A stretch of 35,162 nucleotides of DNA from Gammaproteobacteria bacterium (GTDB lineage Bacteria; Pseudomonadota; Gammaproteobacteria; Pseudomonadales; Azotimanducaceae), in contig JAFIFL010000012.1 in the NCBI GenBank assembly GCA_020832055.1, positions 1 to 35,162 of the forward strand, given 5' to 3'. Position 1 is the first letter of the stretch, and each line of letters starts with the position of its first letter. The position numbers were made by a program, and so were the translations under genes. Below are positions 1 to 7,467 of the stretch, piece after piece. The notes under the pieces are model-generated. The model saw only the letters and a program-made list of their open reading frames with translations. It did not search any database and had not been told where the DNA came from.

Positions 1-2
1 GC

Positions 3-1346
3 TCAAGCCGCCGGCAGCGTCACGCTGACAGCCGCGCCGCCGAGTTCGGGATCGGTGTCGATGGCCAGTCGACCGTCCCAGGCTTCCAGCAGTTCTGCCA
101 CCACCGCCAGCCCGATGCCCTGACCGCTGGTGTTGGTATCCGCCCGGGCGCCCCGGTGCAGGACCGCCTCGCGCAGCGCTTCGGGCACCCCGGGACCGTC
201 GTCGGCAACGGTGAGCACCACTGCCCCGTCACGATGTTCGCCGCGGATCTGCACCTGTCGGTGGCCATACTTGCAGGCGTTTTCCGCCAGATTGCCGATG
301 ATTTCGTAGACGTCACGCTCATCCACCGCCACCGCCAGGGACTCGGGAATCGAACTCGACAGCTTAAGCCCGGCCTCGGGATGCAGCCGCTCAAGCCCGG
401 CCAGAATGCGCTGTACCGGCTGGGCCAGCGGCGTGCGGTGCAGCTGCAGGGGATTGCGGCTGACGCTGGCCCGCTGCAGATGGTGGTGCACCATGGTCTG
501 CATGCGCTCGATCTGCTCCCGGGCGAGATCCGCGGCGGCGGGGCCGTCGGCCAGGGCGTTGCGGAGGATGGCCAGGGGCGTCTTCAGGCTGTGGGCCAGA
601 TCATCGAGGGTGTTGCGGTAGCGCTGCTGACGGGAACGTTCGTGATCCACCAGCATGTTGAGGTTGCGGGCCAGACCGGCGATTTCCGCCGGCCAGGTGT
701 CGTCCAGCCGCTGAGCCGTGCCCCGCTCCACCCGCTCCACTTCCAGGGCCAGCCGCTTCAAGGGGCGCAGGGCCGCCGCCAGCACGGCCAGCAGCACCAG
801 CAGCAGGCCGAGACCGGCGCCGCCAAGACCGGTGAACAGCGCCCGGCGGAAGCTCTGGGCCTCGGCCATGAACGGCGCCTGGGCCATGGCGACGGTGAAG
901 ACATAGGGCACATCACCCTGTGAGGATTCCCAGATCACCCCCAGACTGAAGCGATACAGCGCCACGCCCTCGGCATCGACCAGGGACTCGAAGCTGGCAT
1001 GGCCCGGCGGCAGCCGCGGCACGTCCAGTCCGGCGCGGCGGCCCACCAGACTGCGCGACAGCCAGACCTCGCGACCGTCGCCATCGATGACGCCGGCATA
1101 GAGCCCGGATCCGGGCTGATTGAGCCGGGGCTCGGCCTGCATCACCGGCAGGGTCAGCCGGTCGCCCACCACATCGGCGGTACCGAGCAGCGCCAGGGCC
1201 CGCAGCCGCAGCTGCTCCCGGGCACTCTCTTCGATGCTGGTGCGAAAGGCTCGATCGAGAATCACCCCGGTGCCGGACAGAAACAGCAGCAGGACCAGCG
1301 CGGCTGCCAGCAGCAGGCGCAGTCGCAGCGATAAAGGGCGCTTCAT
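3..1346 (-). CDS. PhoQ-like sensor histidine kinase
   Basis: This is a 447-residue inner-membrane sensor kinase. A first membrane segment lies at about residues 8-30, a periplasmic sensor region at 31-168, and a second membrane segment at about 170-193, followed by a HAMP-like linker. The H-box is LDDLAHSLKTPLA with the phosphorylated histidine at H252. The N-box is NLAENACKYG (N356), the G1 box DDGPGVP (382-388) and the G2 box GQGIGL (408-413). The His-box and the periplasmic stretch AEPRLNQPGSGLY resemble PhoQ-type kinases. It lies 35 bp downstream of a response regulator and is very likely co-transcribed with it. Both ends are inside the window. The signal it senses (Mg2+, peptides, pH) cannot be read from sequence, so I give no gene symbol. 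Confidence 0.93.
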   Translation of the reverse strand: MKRPLSLRLRLLLAAALVLLLFLSGTGVILDRAFRTSIEESAREQLRLRALALLGTADVVGDRLTLPVMQAEPRLNQPGSGLYAGVIDGDGREVWLSRSLVGRRAGLDVPRLPPGHASFESLVDAEGVALYRFSLGVIWESSQGDVPYVFTVAMAQAPFMAEAQSFRRALFTGLGGAGLGLLLVLLAVLAAALRPLKRLALEVERVERGTAQRLDDTWPAEIAGLARNLNMLVDHERSRQQRYRNTLDDLAHSLKTPLAILRNALADGPAAADLAREQIERMQTMVHHHLQRASVSRNPLQLHRTPLAQPVQRILAGLERLHPEAGLKLSSSIPESLAVAVDERDVYEIIGNLAENACKYGHRQVQIRGEHRDGAVVLTVADDGPGVPEALREAVLHRGARADTNTSGQGIGLAVVAELLEAWDGRLAIDTDPELGGAAVSVTLPAA

Positions 1347-1381
1347 GCCATTCCAGTCATGGCCTTCCCATCACTCCCCGA

Positions 1382-2053
1382 TCACTCCAGCGCGAGACGG
1401 TAACCCTGGCCGCGGATCGTGGTGATGGGCCGCATCTCGCCGCTCGGGTCGAGCTTGCGGCGCAGGCGACCCACGAACACCTCGATGACGTTGCTGTCCC
1501 GCTCGAAATCCTGGGCGTAGAGATGTTCGGTGAGCTCGGTCTTGGAGACCACCTTGTTGGGGTGAAGCATCAGGTACTCGAGCAGGTTGTACTCATAGGC
1601 CGTGAGGTCGATGCGCTCACCGGATACACGCACCTCCTTCGCCACCGTATCGAGATCGACACTGCCGATGCGCAGCACCGGACTGGCGAATCCCGAAGCC
1701 CGCCGGACCAGGGCCTTCAGCCGCGCCAGCAGCTCCTCGTACTGAAAGGGTTTGGCCAGATAGTCGTCGGCGCCCGCCTCCAGCCCGGTCACCTTGTCCT
1801 GCCAGCTGTCCCGGGCGGTGAGGATCAGAATGGGATACCGCCGTTCCACCTCCCGCAGATGACGGATCACCGCCACCCCGTCGATCTTGGGCAGGCCGAG
1901 ATCGATCACAGCCACGTCGTAGTCGAATTCCTCGCCGTAATAGATCGCCTCGCGACCATCACTGGCACGATCCACCACCATGCCGTCAGCGCTGAGCCTT
2001 TCCTCGAGCTGCTGGGCCAAGGCCGCCTCGTCTTCCACCACCAGAACCCGCAT
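1382..2053 (-). CDS. OmpR/PhoP-type response regulator
   Basis: This 223-residue DNA-binding response regulator has an N-terminal receiver domain and a C-terminal winged helix. The receiver shows the acidic pair E8-D9, the phospho-acceptor D51 in VIDLGLPKIDG, T79 in LTARD and K101 in LAKPF. The OmpR-type effector domain covers about residues 126-223 and ends RLRRKLDP...TIRGQGYRL, the usual recognition and wing region. I place the start at the ATG ending at 2053 rather than 15 codons upstream, because MRVLVVEDEA is the normal family beginning and GGAG sits 6 nt before it. It should control targets together with the kinase encoded next. Assignment to the PhoP branch rests on the partner kinase and is inferred. 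Confidence 0.94.
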   Translation of the reverse strand: MRVLVVEDEAALAQQLEERLSADGMVVDRASDGREAIYYGEEFDYDVAVIDLGLPKIDGVAVIRHLREVERRYPILILTARDSWQDKVTGLEAGADDYLAKPFQYEELLARLKALVRRASGFASPVLRIGSVDLDTVAKEVRVSGERIDLTAYEYNLLEYLMLHPNKVVSKTELTEHLYAQDFERDSNVIEVFVGRLRRKLDPSGEMRPITTIRGQGYRLALE

Positions 2054-2116
2054 CGATTTCTCCAGACTGTGCCGAGATGCTTCCGTAACCACGTCCAACC
2101 GAGGTTCGATCGGGGC

Positions 2117-2425
2117 TCAATTGCGGCGGCGACGATCCGAGACGGCCCCGGTCCGGGCTTCCACGAACAGGGTCTTCACACGCCCGTTGTCCAGCAGCAC
2201 GGTCGCCTGCCAGCCGTGGCGACCATCCTGCTCGGCGGGACGGATGGAGATCAACTGGCCACCGTAGCGTTGCTGGGCCCGATTGGCGGCTTCATCGATG
2301 TTCAGCTCTGTGGTGGGAGCGTTGAGCGTGCGGCTGTCCTCATCGCTCCACGGCGACGCCCAGCTGTCCGCAGCCGCGAGCGTGCCGAGCAGCAGACCGA
2401 TCATGATGACATGAACCCAGAACAT
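2117..2425 (-). CDS. small secreted PepSY-domain protein
   Basis: This 102-residue protein has an N-terminal hydrophobic segment (about residues 4-24, with AAADSWASP giving a plausible signal peptidase site). It is followed by a single PepSY-like domain, seen in ELNIDEAANRAQQRYGG and VLLDNGRVKTLFVEARTG, and a short basic tail. PepSY domains are periplasmic or membrane-associated and are often encoded beside two-component systems, where they are suspected to modulate kinases or proteases. It lies 63 bp upstream of the response regulator on the same strand, so a three-gene unit with the kinase is likely. ATG at 2425 is preceded by an AGGA-type site; an internal ATG at 2404 would shorten the signal peptide. 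Its exact function is unknown. Confidence 0.85.
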   Translation of the reverse strand: MFWVHVIMIGLLLGTLAAADSWASPWSDEDSRTLNAPTTELNIDEAANRAQQRYGGQLISIRPAEQDGRHGWQATVLLDNGRVKTLFVEARTGAVSDRRRRN

Positions 2426-2492
2426 ACCTGCTTCCTGCCCGACCGGAGATCAGGCGACCCGTAAACACCATTGTCCCAGACCCATGCTGCTG

Positions 2493-3539
2493 TCAGAGCG
2501 CTGAATCCCTCCTGAACCCCCGCGGCCGAAAACCGCCCCCGGAGGTCACGGCCACCAGCCGATGCCGGTCATCGAGTTCGAGCAGCAGGTCAGCCAGCCT
2601 CAAAGACGCCTGCCGCAGGGCGACCGTCAGGCGCTCGTAGTGCGCCACGAAACGTATCACCTCCGCCGGCGTCATGGCAGTCGGGGCGCGGGTCCTGAGC
2701 TGCGCTTCCTGCTCCTCGCGCCAGCGCAGCGCCGCCGCAAAGTCGGGTATCCGCAGATAGACCAGCGCCCCCATGCGCCCAAACAGCCTGTGGTAGTCGC
2801 CCATCAGGGCAGCATTCACCGATCGCCGCCACACGCCGTGTGCATCCTCCTGCCGCTCCAGATCGTTGCAGGGTGACGTCAGCGCGGCCTCGTCCTGGGG
2901 CGGGGCACCCACGCACCAGCCTTCGAAGATCACCACATCCACGGGTGCTGCGACCTCGACCCAATGGGCAGCATCCATGCGTTCGTCGCGGCCCTTGTCG
3001 AAGCGCGGCAGCGCCACGGTTGCCGCACCCCCTGCGCGCGCCCCGACACCATCCCCAACAGCCGCGAGGCCCATGAGCCGATCGAGCAGTTCGACGCCCA
3101 ATCCCACGTCATGGGTACCCGGAACGCCGCGGGTGGCGAACAGCGGATGCACGCTGTTTGCCAGCGCGGCACGCTCGGCCCGGGGCAGATAGAGGTCATC
3201 CAGGCCGAGCACCGCCACCCGGGCGCCGAACTCCCGCCGCAGCAGGGCCGCCGTGAATCCGGCCAGGGTGGATTTGCCGCTGCCCTGCCCACCGGCCAGA
3301 CCGACGATCAACCTGCCCCGGCGCCGGCGGACATCGATCCAGGCCGCAAGCATGGCGGCATGGCCCGACAGCATCCCCGTTACCGGCACCTCGAGGTGGG
3401 CCGGCCAATCCGGCTCACCCGCTTCAGCCAGCCGCAGGGCCATCAGTGCCGCTGCCCGCGGCGCCAGAGCGCGTTCGACCGCAGGCCAGCACCCCGCGGC
3501 ACCGAAAGCCGCAGCCAGCAGCTTGGCCGTATCCGTCAT
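2493..3539 (-). CDS. glycerate kinase-like P-loop kinase (GLYK family)
   Basis: This 348-residue cytoplasmic P-loop kinase has its Walker A motif GGQGSGKS at residues 83-90. A second block contains LGLDDLYLP (111-119) and RGVPGTHD (137-144). The RGxPGTHD block is the hallmark of the D-glycerate 3-kinase family related to plant GLYK and yeast Tda10, which phosphorylates D-glycerate to 3-phosphoglycerate. A further conserved-looking block is VIFEGWCVG. AGGA precedes the ATG by 7 nt. It is the first minus-strand gene of the left block, 67 bp upstream of the PepSY gene. A metabolic link to the two-component genes is not evident, and they may have their own promoter. The substrate is inferred from family only; uridine- or pantothenate-kinase relatives share the fold but not the GTHD motif. 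Confidence 0.82.
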   Translation of the reverse strand: MTDTAKLLAAAFGAAGCWPAVERALAPRAAALMALRLAEAGEPDWPAHLEVPVTGMLSGHAAMLAAWIDVRRRRGRLIVGLAGGQGSGKSTLAGFTAALLRREFGARVAVLGLDDLYLPRAERAALANSVHPLFATRGVPGTHDVGLGVELLDRLMGLAAVGDGVGARAGGAATVALPRFDKGRDERMDAAHWVEVAAPVDVVIFEGWCVGAPPQDEAALTSPCNDLERQEDAHGVWRRSVNAALMGDYHRLFGRMGALVYLRIPDFAAALRWREEQEAQLRTRAPTAMTPAEVIRFVAHYERLTVALRQASLRLADLLLELDDRHRLVAVTSGGGFRPRGFRRDSAL

Positions 3540-3641
3540 ACCCTGTCCTCACGCCGCCGACGATGACCTGGGATTGTGCACCAGCGCGAGGGCTGAGGTA
3601 GAGTCGGCCGCTGCATCGACGCCACTGAAGGTCTGCCAACC

Positions 3642-6545
3642 GTGCTGCTGCCACGTTCCCGATTATTCCTGCCGGTCTGTCTCCTCGCGCTGCTGCTGGC
3701 CGCCTGCGCCACCGCCCCGCCTGCACCTGCACCCGACAGCGATGCGACCGCGAGCTGGCTCGAGCCCCACATTCCCACCATCGACAGCCGCGATCACCGC
3801 TATTTCGAGCTGCCCAACGGCCTGAAAGTGCTGGTGATCTCCGACCCGGACACGGATCAGGCCGCAGCAGCGCTCAGCGTCGGTGTCGGCAGCCTGGCCG
3901 ATCCACCCGGACGCGAAGGTCTGGCCCACTTCCTCGAGCACATGCTGTTCCTGGGTACGGAAAAATACCCGGAACCGGACGAGTACGGCGACTTCATCAG
4001 CCGCCATGGCGGCCGTCACAACGCCTACACGGCCCAGGACCACACCAACTACTTCTTCGAAATCGCCGCCGGCCAGCTCGAAGGCGGCCTCGACCGCTTC
4101 GCGCAGTTCTTCGTCGCGCCCCTGTTCGACGCCGACTACGTGGCCCGGGAAGTCAACGCCGTGCATTCCGAATACATGCTGCAAATGCGCGAGGACGGCT
4201 GGCGCACCTTCATGACCCAGAAGCAGGCCATGAATCCCGACCACCCGGCCGCCCGCTTCAACATCGGCAGTCTCGAAACCCTCGCCGACCGCCCCGACGA
4301 TCCGATCCGGGAGACCCTGCTCGACTTCTACGCCGCCCACTATTCCGCGGACCGCATGGGTCTGGTGGTGCTCGGTCGCGAGGATGTGGCCACCCTGGCC
4401 GACTGGGCCAGGGAGAAGTTCAGCGCCGTCCCGCGGCAGCCCGTCGCCGCAAGCGAGCCCGACCTGCCGCTGTTCCGCGACGAGGACCTGCCGGCTCTGC
4501 TGGAAATCCAGCCGGTACGGGAACTGCGCACACTGCAGATCAGTTTTCCCCTGCCCCCCATCGATCTCCACTACCGGGTGGCGCCCGGAAACTACCTGGC
4601 CAACCTCATCGGCCATGAAGGCGAGGGCAGCGTCCATGCCTGGCTGACTGAACGGGGATGGATCGACGGGCTCGCCGCCGGTGCCAGCCACTACGGCCGG
4701 GAAAACGCCGTGCTGACGGTCAGCATCACCCTCACCCGCTCGGGCCTCGAGCACTGGCAGGACGTGGCCGCAGCGGTCTTTGCCTACATCGACCTCATCG
4801 ACGCAGGCGGCATCGACGCCGACCGCTACCGGGAACAGCAGGAGCTGACCCGTCTCGCCTTCGATTTCCGCGAGAAGAGTGCCGCCTTCGGCTACGTCCG
4901 CAGTCTGGCGCAGAATCTCCTGCTGTTTCCGCCCGAAGACGTCATCCGCGCCCCCTTTGCGATGGAGCAGTACGAGCCCGAGCTGATCCGCGCCATGCTC
5001 GCCGAGCTGCGACCCCAGAACGCACTGGTGACCCTGATTGCGCCGGAAGTGGAGACCGACCGGGAAGAGCCCTACTTCGGTGTCCGCCACCGCCTGCGGC
5101 CGCTGTCCGGTGAGGCCCTGGCCCTGTGGCGGGCACCCGGGGACCACCCCGGCCTGGCCCTGCCGGCAGCCAACCCCTTCATCCCCGAGCGCCTCGATCT
5201 CATCGCAGCTTCCGCTGCGGTGCCTGCGCGCATCGACAGCGCCGCACCGCTGGAGGTGTGGCACCAACCCGACCGGGATTTCGAAGTCCCGAGGGCCACC
5301 GTGAGAATCGATCTGCGCACCCCTGCAGCTGCCAGCGCCCGGGGTCAGGTGCTCGGCAACCTCTATGGCCGACTGGTTACCGACGAGCTCAATACCTACG
5401 CCTACCCGGCCCGACTGGCGGGACTGTCCTACAGTCTGCGCGGCGATCGCAGTGGCCTTTCCTTGAGCCTTGGCGGCTTCGACGACAAGCTCGAGGTCCT
5501 GCTCGATGTGGTGCTCGACACCATGGTGGAGATCGAGCCGCGCCCCGAGCGCTTCGAGCACTTCCGCAGTGAACTCATCCGGGAACTGCGCAACGAACTG
5601 CAGCGCCGGCCCTACGAGCGCACGATGGCCGAACTGAGAAGACTGCTCGAAAGCCATGAGTACGCCATCGAGCAGCTCATCGAAGCGGCCAGCGCGGTGA
5701 GTCTCGATGACCTCGTTCGCTGGCAGCGGGAGGCGCTGACGGAACCCGGCGTCCTCGCCCTGCTGCACGGCAACCTCGAGGCTGAGCGCGCCGAAGCCCT
5801 GGCCGGAATGCTGAGGCATCGCCTCGACGCCGGCGCTCCCGATGTGGGACCGAAGCCGCGACTCGTGCGCCTTGCGAACACCCGGGTGCAGCGTCAGGTC
5901 AGCGTCGATCACGATGACGCGGCGTTCACGCGCTATGTTCAGGGCCGGGATCAGAGCTGGGAGGAACGCGCCCGCTTCGGGCTGCTCGGGCGCATGCTCA
6001 GCACGCCCTACTTCAACGATCTGCGCACCGAGCGGCAGCTGGGCTACGTGGTCTCCGCCGGCGCCTGGGTGCGGGTGAACACGCCCGGCGTGTTTTTCGT
6101 GGTGCAGAGCCCGGTGGCGTCACCGGCCGCCGTGGAAGCCGCCACCCTGGCATTTCTCGAAGCCTACCGTGAGCGGCTTGCCCGCATGTCCGTCGCGGAA
6201 TTCGAGAGCGAGCGCGAGGGCCTGCTGACGCGTCTGCTCGAGCGCGACCAGAACCTCAACAGCCGCGGCGCGCGCATGTGGCGCGACCTGCAGGATCAGG
6301 TCCTCGACTTCGACTCCCGGGAGCAGCTGGCCGAGGCCATCCGCGCGCTGGATCTGGAGACGTTCCGAACGTTCTACGAGACCTTCATGGCCCTTTCCGA
6401 GACCCAGGTCGCCACCCTGTGGGCCGCCGGTCGCATCCCTGACGATGGCCGCATTCCGAGCGGCACCGCCGTGGATGATATCGAGGCATTCAAAGCCGCC
6501 CGCGACAGCTACGTTCTCGACCGCCGTGACGGCCGCGATGACTGA
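3642..6545 (+). CDS. M16 (pitrilysin-type) zinc metalloprotease, lipoprotein
   Basis: This 967-residue insulinase-family peptidase opens with a lipoprotein signal peptide whose lipobox LAAC places the acylated cysteine at C22. The following residue is Ala rather than Asp, which favours the outer membrane. The inverted zinc motif HFLEH occupies residues 96-100 (H96, E99, H100). The third ligand E177 lies exactly 76 residues after H100, as in the HxxEH-x76-E signature of M16A enzymes. The four-lobed length (about 960 residues) matches pitrilysin/protease III, which degrades small peptides. The C-terminal half carries RTERQLGYVV, the conserved Arg/Tyr region of the inactive lobe. The start is GTG, with AAGG 10 nt upstream. 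It overlaps the next gene by 8 nt, so the two are probably translationally coupled. Confidence 0.93.
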   Translation: MLLPRSRLFLPVCLLALLLAACATAPPAPAPDSDATASWLEPHIPTIDSRDHRYFELPNGLKVLVISDPDTDQAAAALSVGVGSLADPPGREGLAHFLEHMLFLGTEKYPEPDEYGDFISRHGGRHNAYTAQDHTNYFFEIAAGQLEGGLDRFAQFFVAPLFDADYVAREVNAVHSEYMLQMREDGWRTFMTQKQAMNPDHPAARFNIGSLETLADRPDDPIRETLLDFYAAHYSADRMGLVVLGREDVATLADWAREKFSAVPRQPVAASEPDLPLFRDEDLPALLEIQPVRELRTLQISFPLPPIDLHYRVAPGNYLANLIGHEGEGSVHAWLTERGWIDGLAAGASHYGRENAVLTVSITLTRSGLEHWQDVAAAVFAYIDLIDAGGIDADRYREQQELTRLAFDFREKSAAFGYVRSLAQNLLLFPPEDVIRAPFAMEQYEPELIRAMLAELRPQNALVTLIAPEVETDREEPYFGVRHRLRPLSGEALALWRAPGDHPGLALPAANPFIPERLDLIAASAAVPARIDSAAPLEVWHQPDRDFEVPRATVRIDLRTPAAASARGQVLGNLYGRLVTDELNTYAYPARLAGLSYSLRGDRSGLSLSLGGFDDKLEVLLDVVLDTMVEIEPRPERFEHFRSELIRELRNELQRRPYERTMAELRRLLESHEYAIEQLIEAASAVSLDDLVRWQREALTEPGVLALLHGNLEAERAEALAGMLRHRLDAGAPDVGPKPRLVRLANTRVQRQVSVDHDDAAFTRYVQGRDQSWEERARFGLLGRMLSTPYFNDLRTERQLGYVVSAGAWVRVNTPGVFFVVQSPVASPAAVEAATLAFLEAYRERLARMSVAEFESEREGLLTRLLERDQNLNSRGARMWRDLQDQVLDFDSREQLAEAIRALDLETFRTFYETFMALSETQVATLWAAGRIPDDGRIPSGTAVDDIEAFKAARDSYVLDRRDGRDD

Positions 6546-7422
6546 CGACGGCAGCGGTCTGCGCCAGGAACTGCTGCGCGGCGTGCGTGACAATCTGCGC
6601 GACGGCGCCAGCCATCTGGCGCGCGTCGCCCTCGATGCCCTGAAGACCTACGCCCTGCGCGCGGCCGACGATGACGTGGAGGCCCTGCGCGACAGCCTGC
6701 TGACCTTCGCCGCCGATCTCGGTGCCACCCGGCCGAGCATGACCGCCGTGCACAATCTGGTGGCGCGCTGGCAGGAGGGCGTGGCCGAGTTCGACGGTGA
6801 CCTGGCGGCGCTTCGCAACTACGCCGTGCAACAGGCCCAGGAGGTCCGCACCTGGGCCGATGCCGCCACGGACGCCACGGTCAGGGCTGCACTGCAGCGC
6901 ATCGAAGTGGGCAACCGCATCCTGCTCCACTCCAGCAGCTCCACCGTGGGCAGGATTCTTCAGCGGCTGGCAGACGGCTCCTTCAGCGCCGTCGTCACCG
7001 AGGCCCGCCCCGGCCTGGAAGGCTGGAACGTGGCCGCGGCGCTGGCCGGCCGCGGCATCGAGGTGACCTACATCACCGATGCCCAGGCCGGCATCTTCAT
7101 CGACGACGTGGATCTGGTGCTGTTCGGGGCCGACTCGGTACTGGCCGACGGCGCCCTGGTGAACAAGGTCGGCAGCCGACTGATCGCCCTGGCGGCACGC
7201 GAGGCCGGCGTCCCGGTGCTGGTGGCGGCAGAAAGTTTCAAATGCACGGGACTGTCCGCGCAGGATGTTCAGCTCGAAGAAAAGTCAGGCAGCGAACTGC
7301 GCCCGCCGCCGGTACCCGGCGTGCGCGCCCGCAACATCTACTTCGACATCACGCCGGCCGGGCTGATCAGCAACTATCTGTCCAATGAACCCATCGCCGA
7401 ACGTTTCGTCGGGCCGGCCTGA
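6538..7422 (+). CDS. eIF-2B alpha/beta/delta-like protein (R15P isomerase homologue)
   Basis: This 294-residue protein of the IF-2B/MtnA/ribose-1,5-bisphosphate isomerase superfamily has an N-terminal helical half (1-120) and a C-terminal Rossmann-like half. Recognisable blocks are TEARPGLEG (154-162), DLVLFGADSVLADGALVNKVG (192-212), whose D199 corresponds to the isomerase general acid, and PVLVAAESFK (226-235). Where ribose-1,5-bisphosphate isomerase has the catalytic Cys in a THCHSS block, this protein reads LHSSSS, with S132 at the Cys position. Isomerase activity is therefore doubtful and a binding or regulatory role is possible. I chose the ATG at 6538 because an upstream in-frame extension lies wholly inside the protease gene. 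The physiological substrate is unknown. Confidence 0.8.
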   Translation: MTDDGSGLRQELLRGVRDNLRDGASHLARVALDALKTYALRAADDDVEALRDSLLTFAADLGATRPSMTAVHNLVARWQEGVAEFDGDLAALRNYAVQQAQEVRTWADAATDATVRAALQRIEVGNRILLHSSSSTVGRILQRLADGSFSAVVTEARPGLEGWNVAAALAGRGIEVTYITDAQAGIFIDDVDLVLFGADSVLADGALVNKVGSRLIALAAREAGVPVLVAAESFKCTGLSAQDVQLEEKSGSELRPPPVPGVRARNIYFDITPAGLISNYLSNEPIAERFVGPA

Positions 7423-7430
7423 TCCGGGAT

Positions 7431-7447
7431 CCGGGCTCAGCGCCCGG
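7431..7447. terminator. possible bidirectional hairpin between convergent genes
   Basis: A perfect 6-bp GC stem (CCGGGC / GCCCGG) with a 5-nt loop sits in the 45-bp gap between the eIF-2B-like gene (plus) and dinG (minus). Neither side has a T-tract, so it is a weak candidate terminator chosen mainly by position. Confidence 0.35.
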
Positions 7448-7467
7448 AGCAACGCCTCAACGGGTCC

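Noticed and set aside
2462-2466. Possible PhoP box upstream of the PepSY gene
   Set aside because: Only one GTTTA half-site is present on the minus strand; the second half at the required spacing is missing.
2471-2496. Promoter-like CTGACA and GACAAT before the PepSY gene
   Set aside because: The -35-like hexamer is good, but the spacer is only 15 nt, so I do not list it as a promoter.
3574-3604. Promoter-like TTGTGC and TAGAGT upstream of the M16 protease
   Set aside because: Spacing of 19 nt and a weak -35 make it no better than chance in a 100-bp gap.
3663-5912. Long minus-strand open frame (749 codons) opposite the M16 protease
   Set aside because: It is the antisense shadow of a clear protease gene with zinc motif and lipobox; its own translation is rich in His, Gly, Val and Gln and shows no domain.
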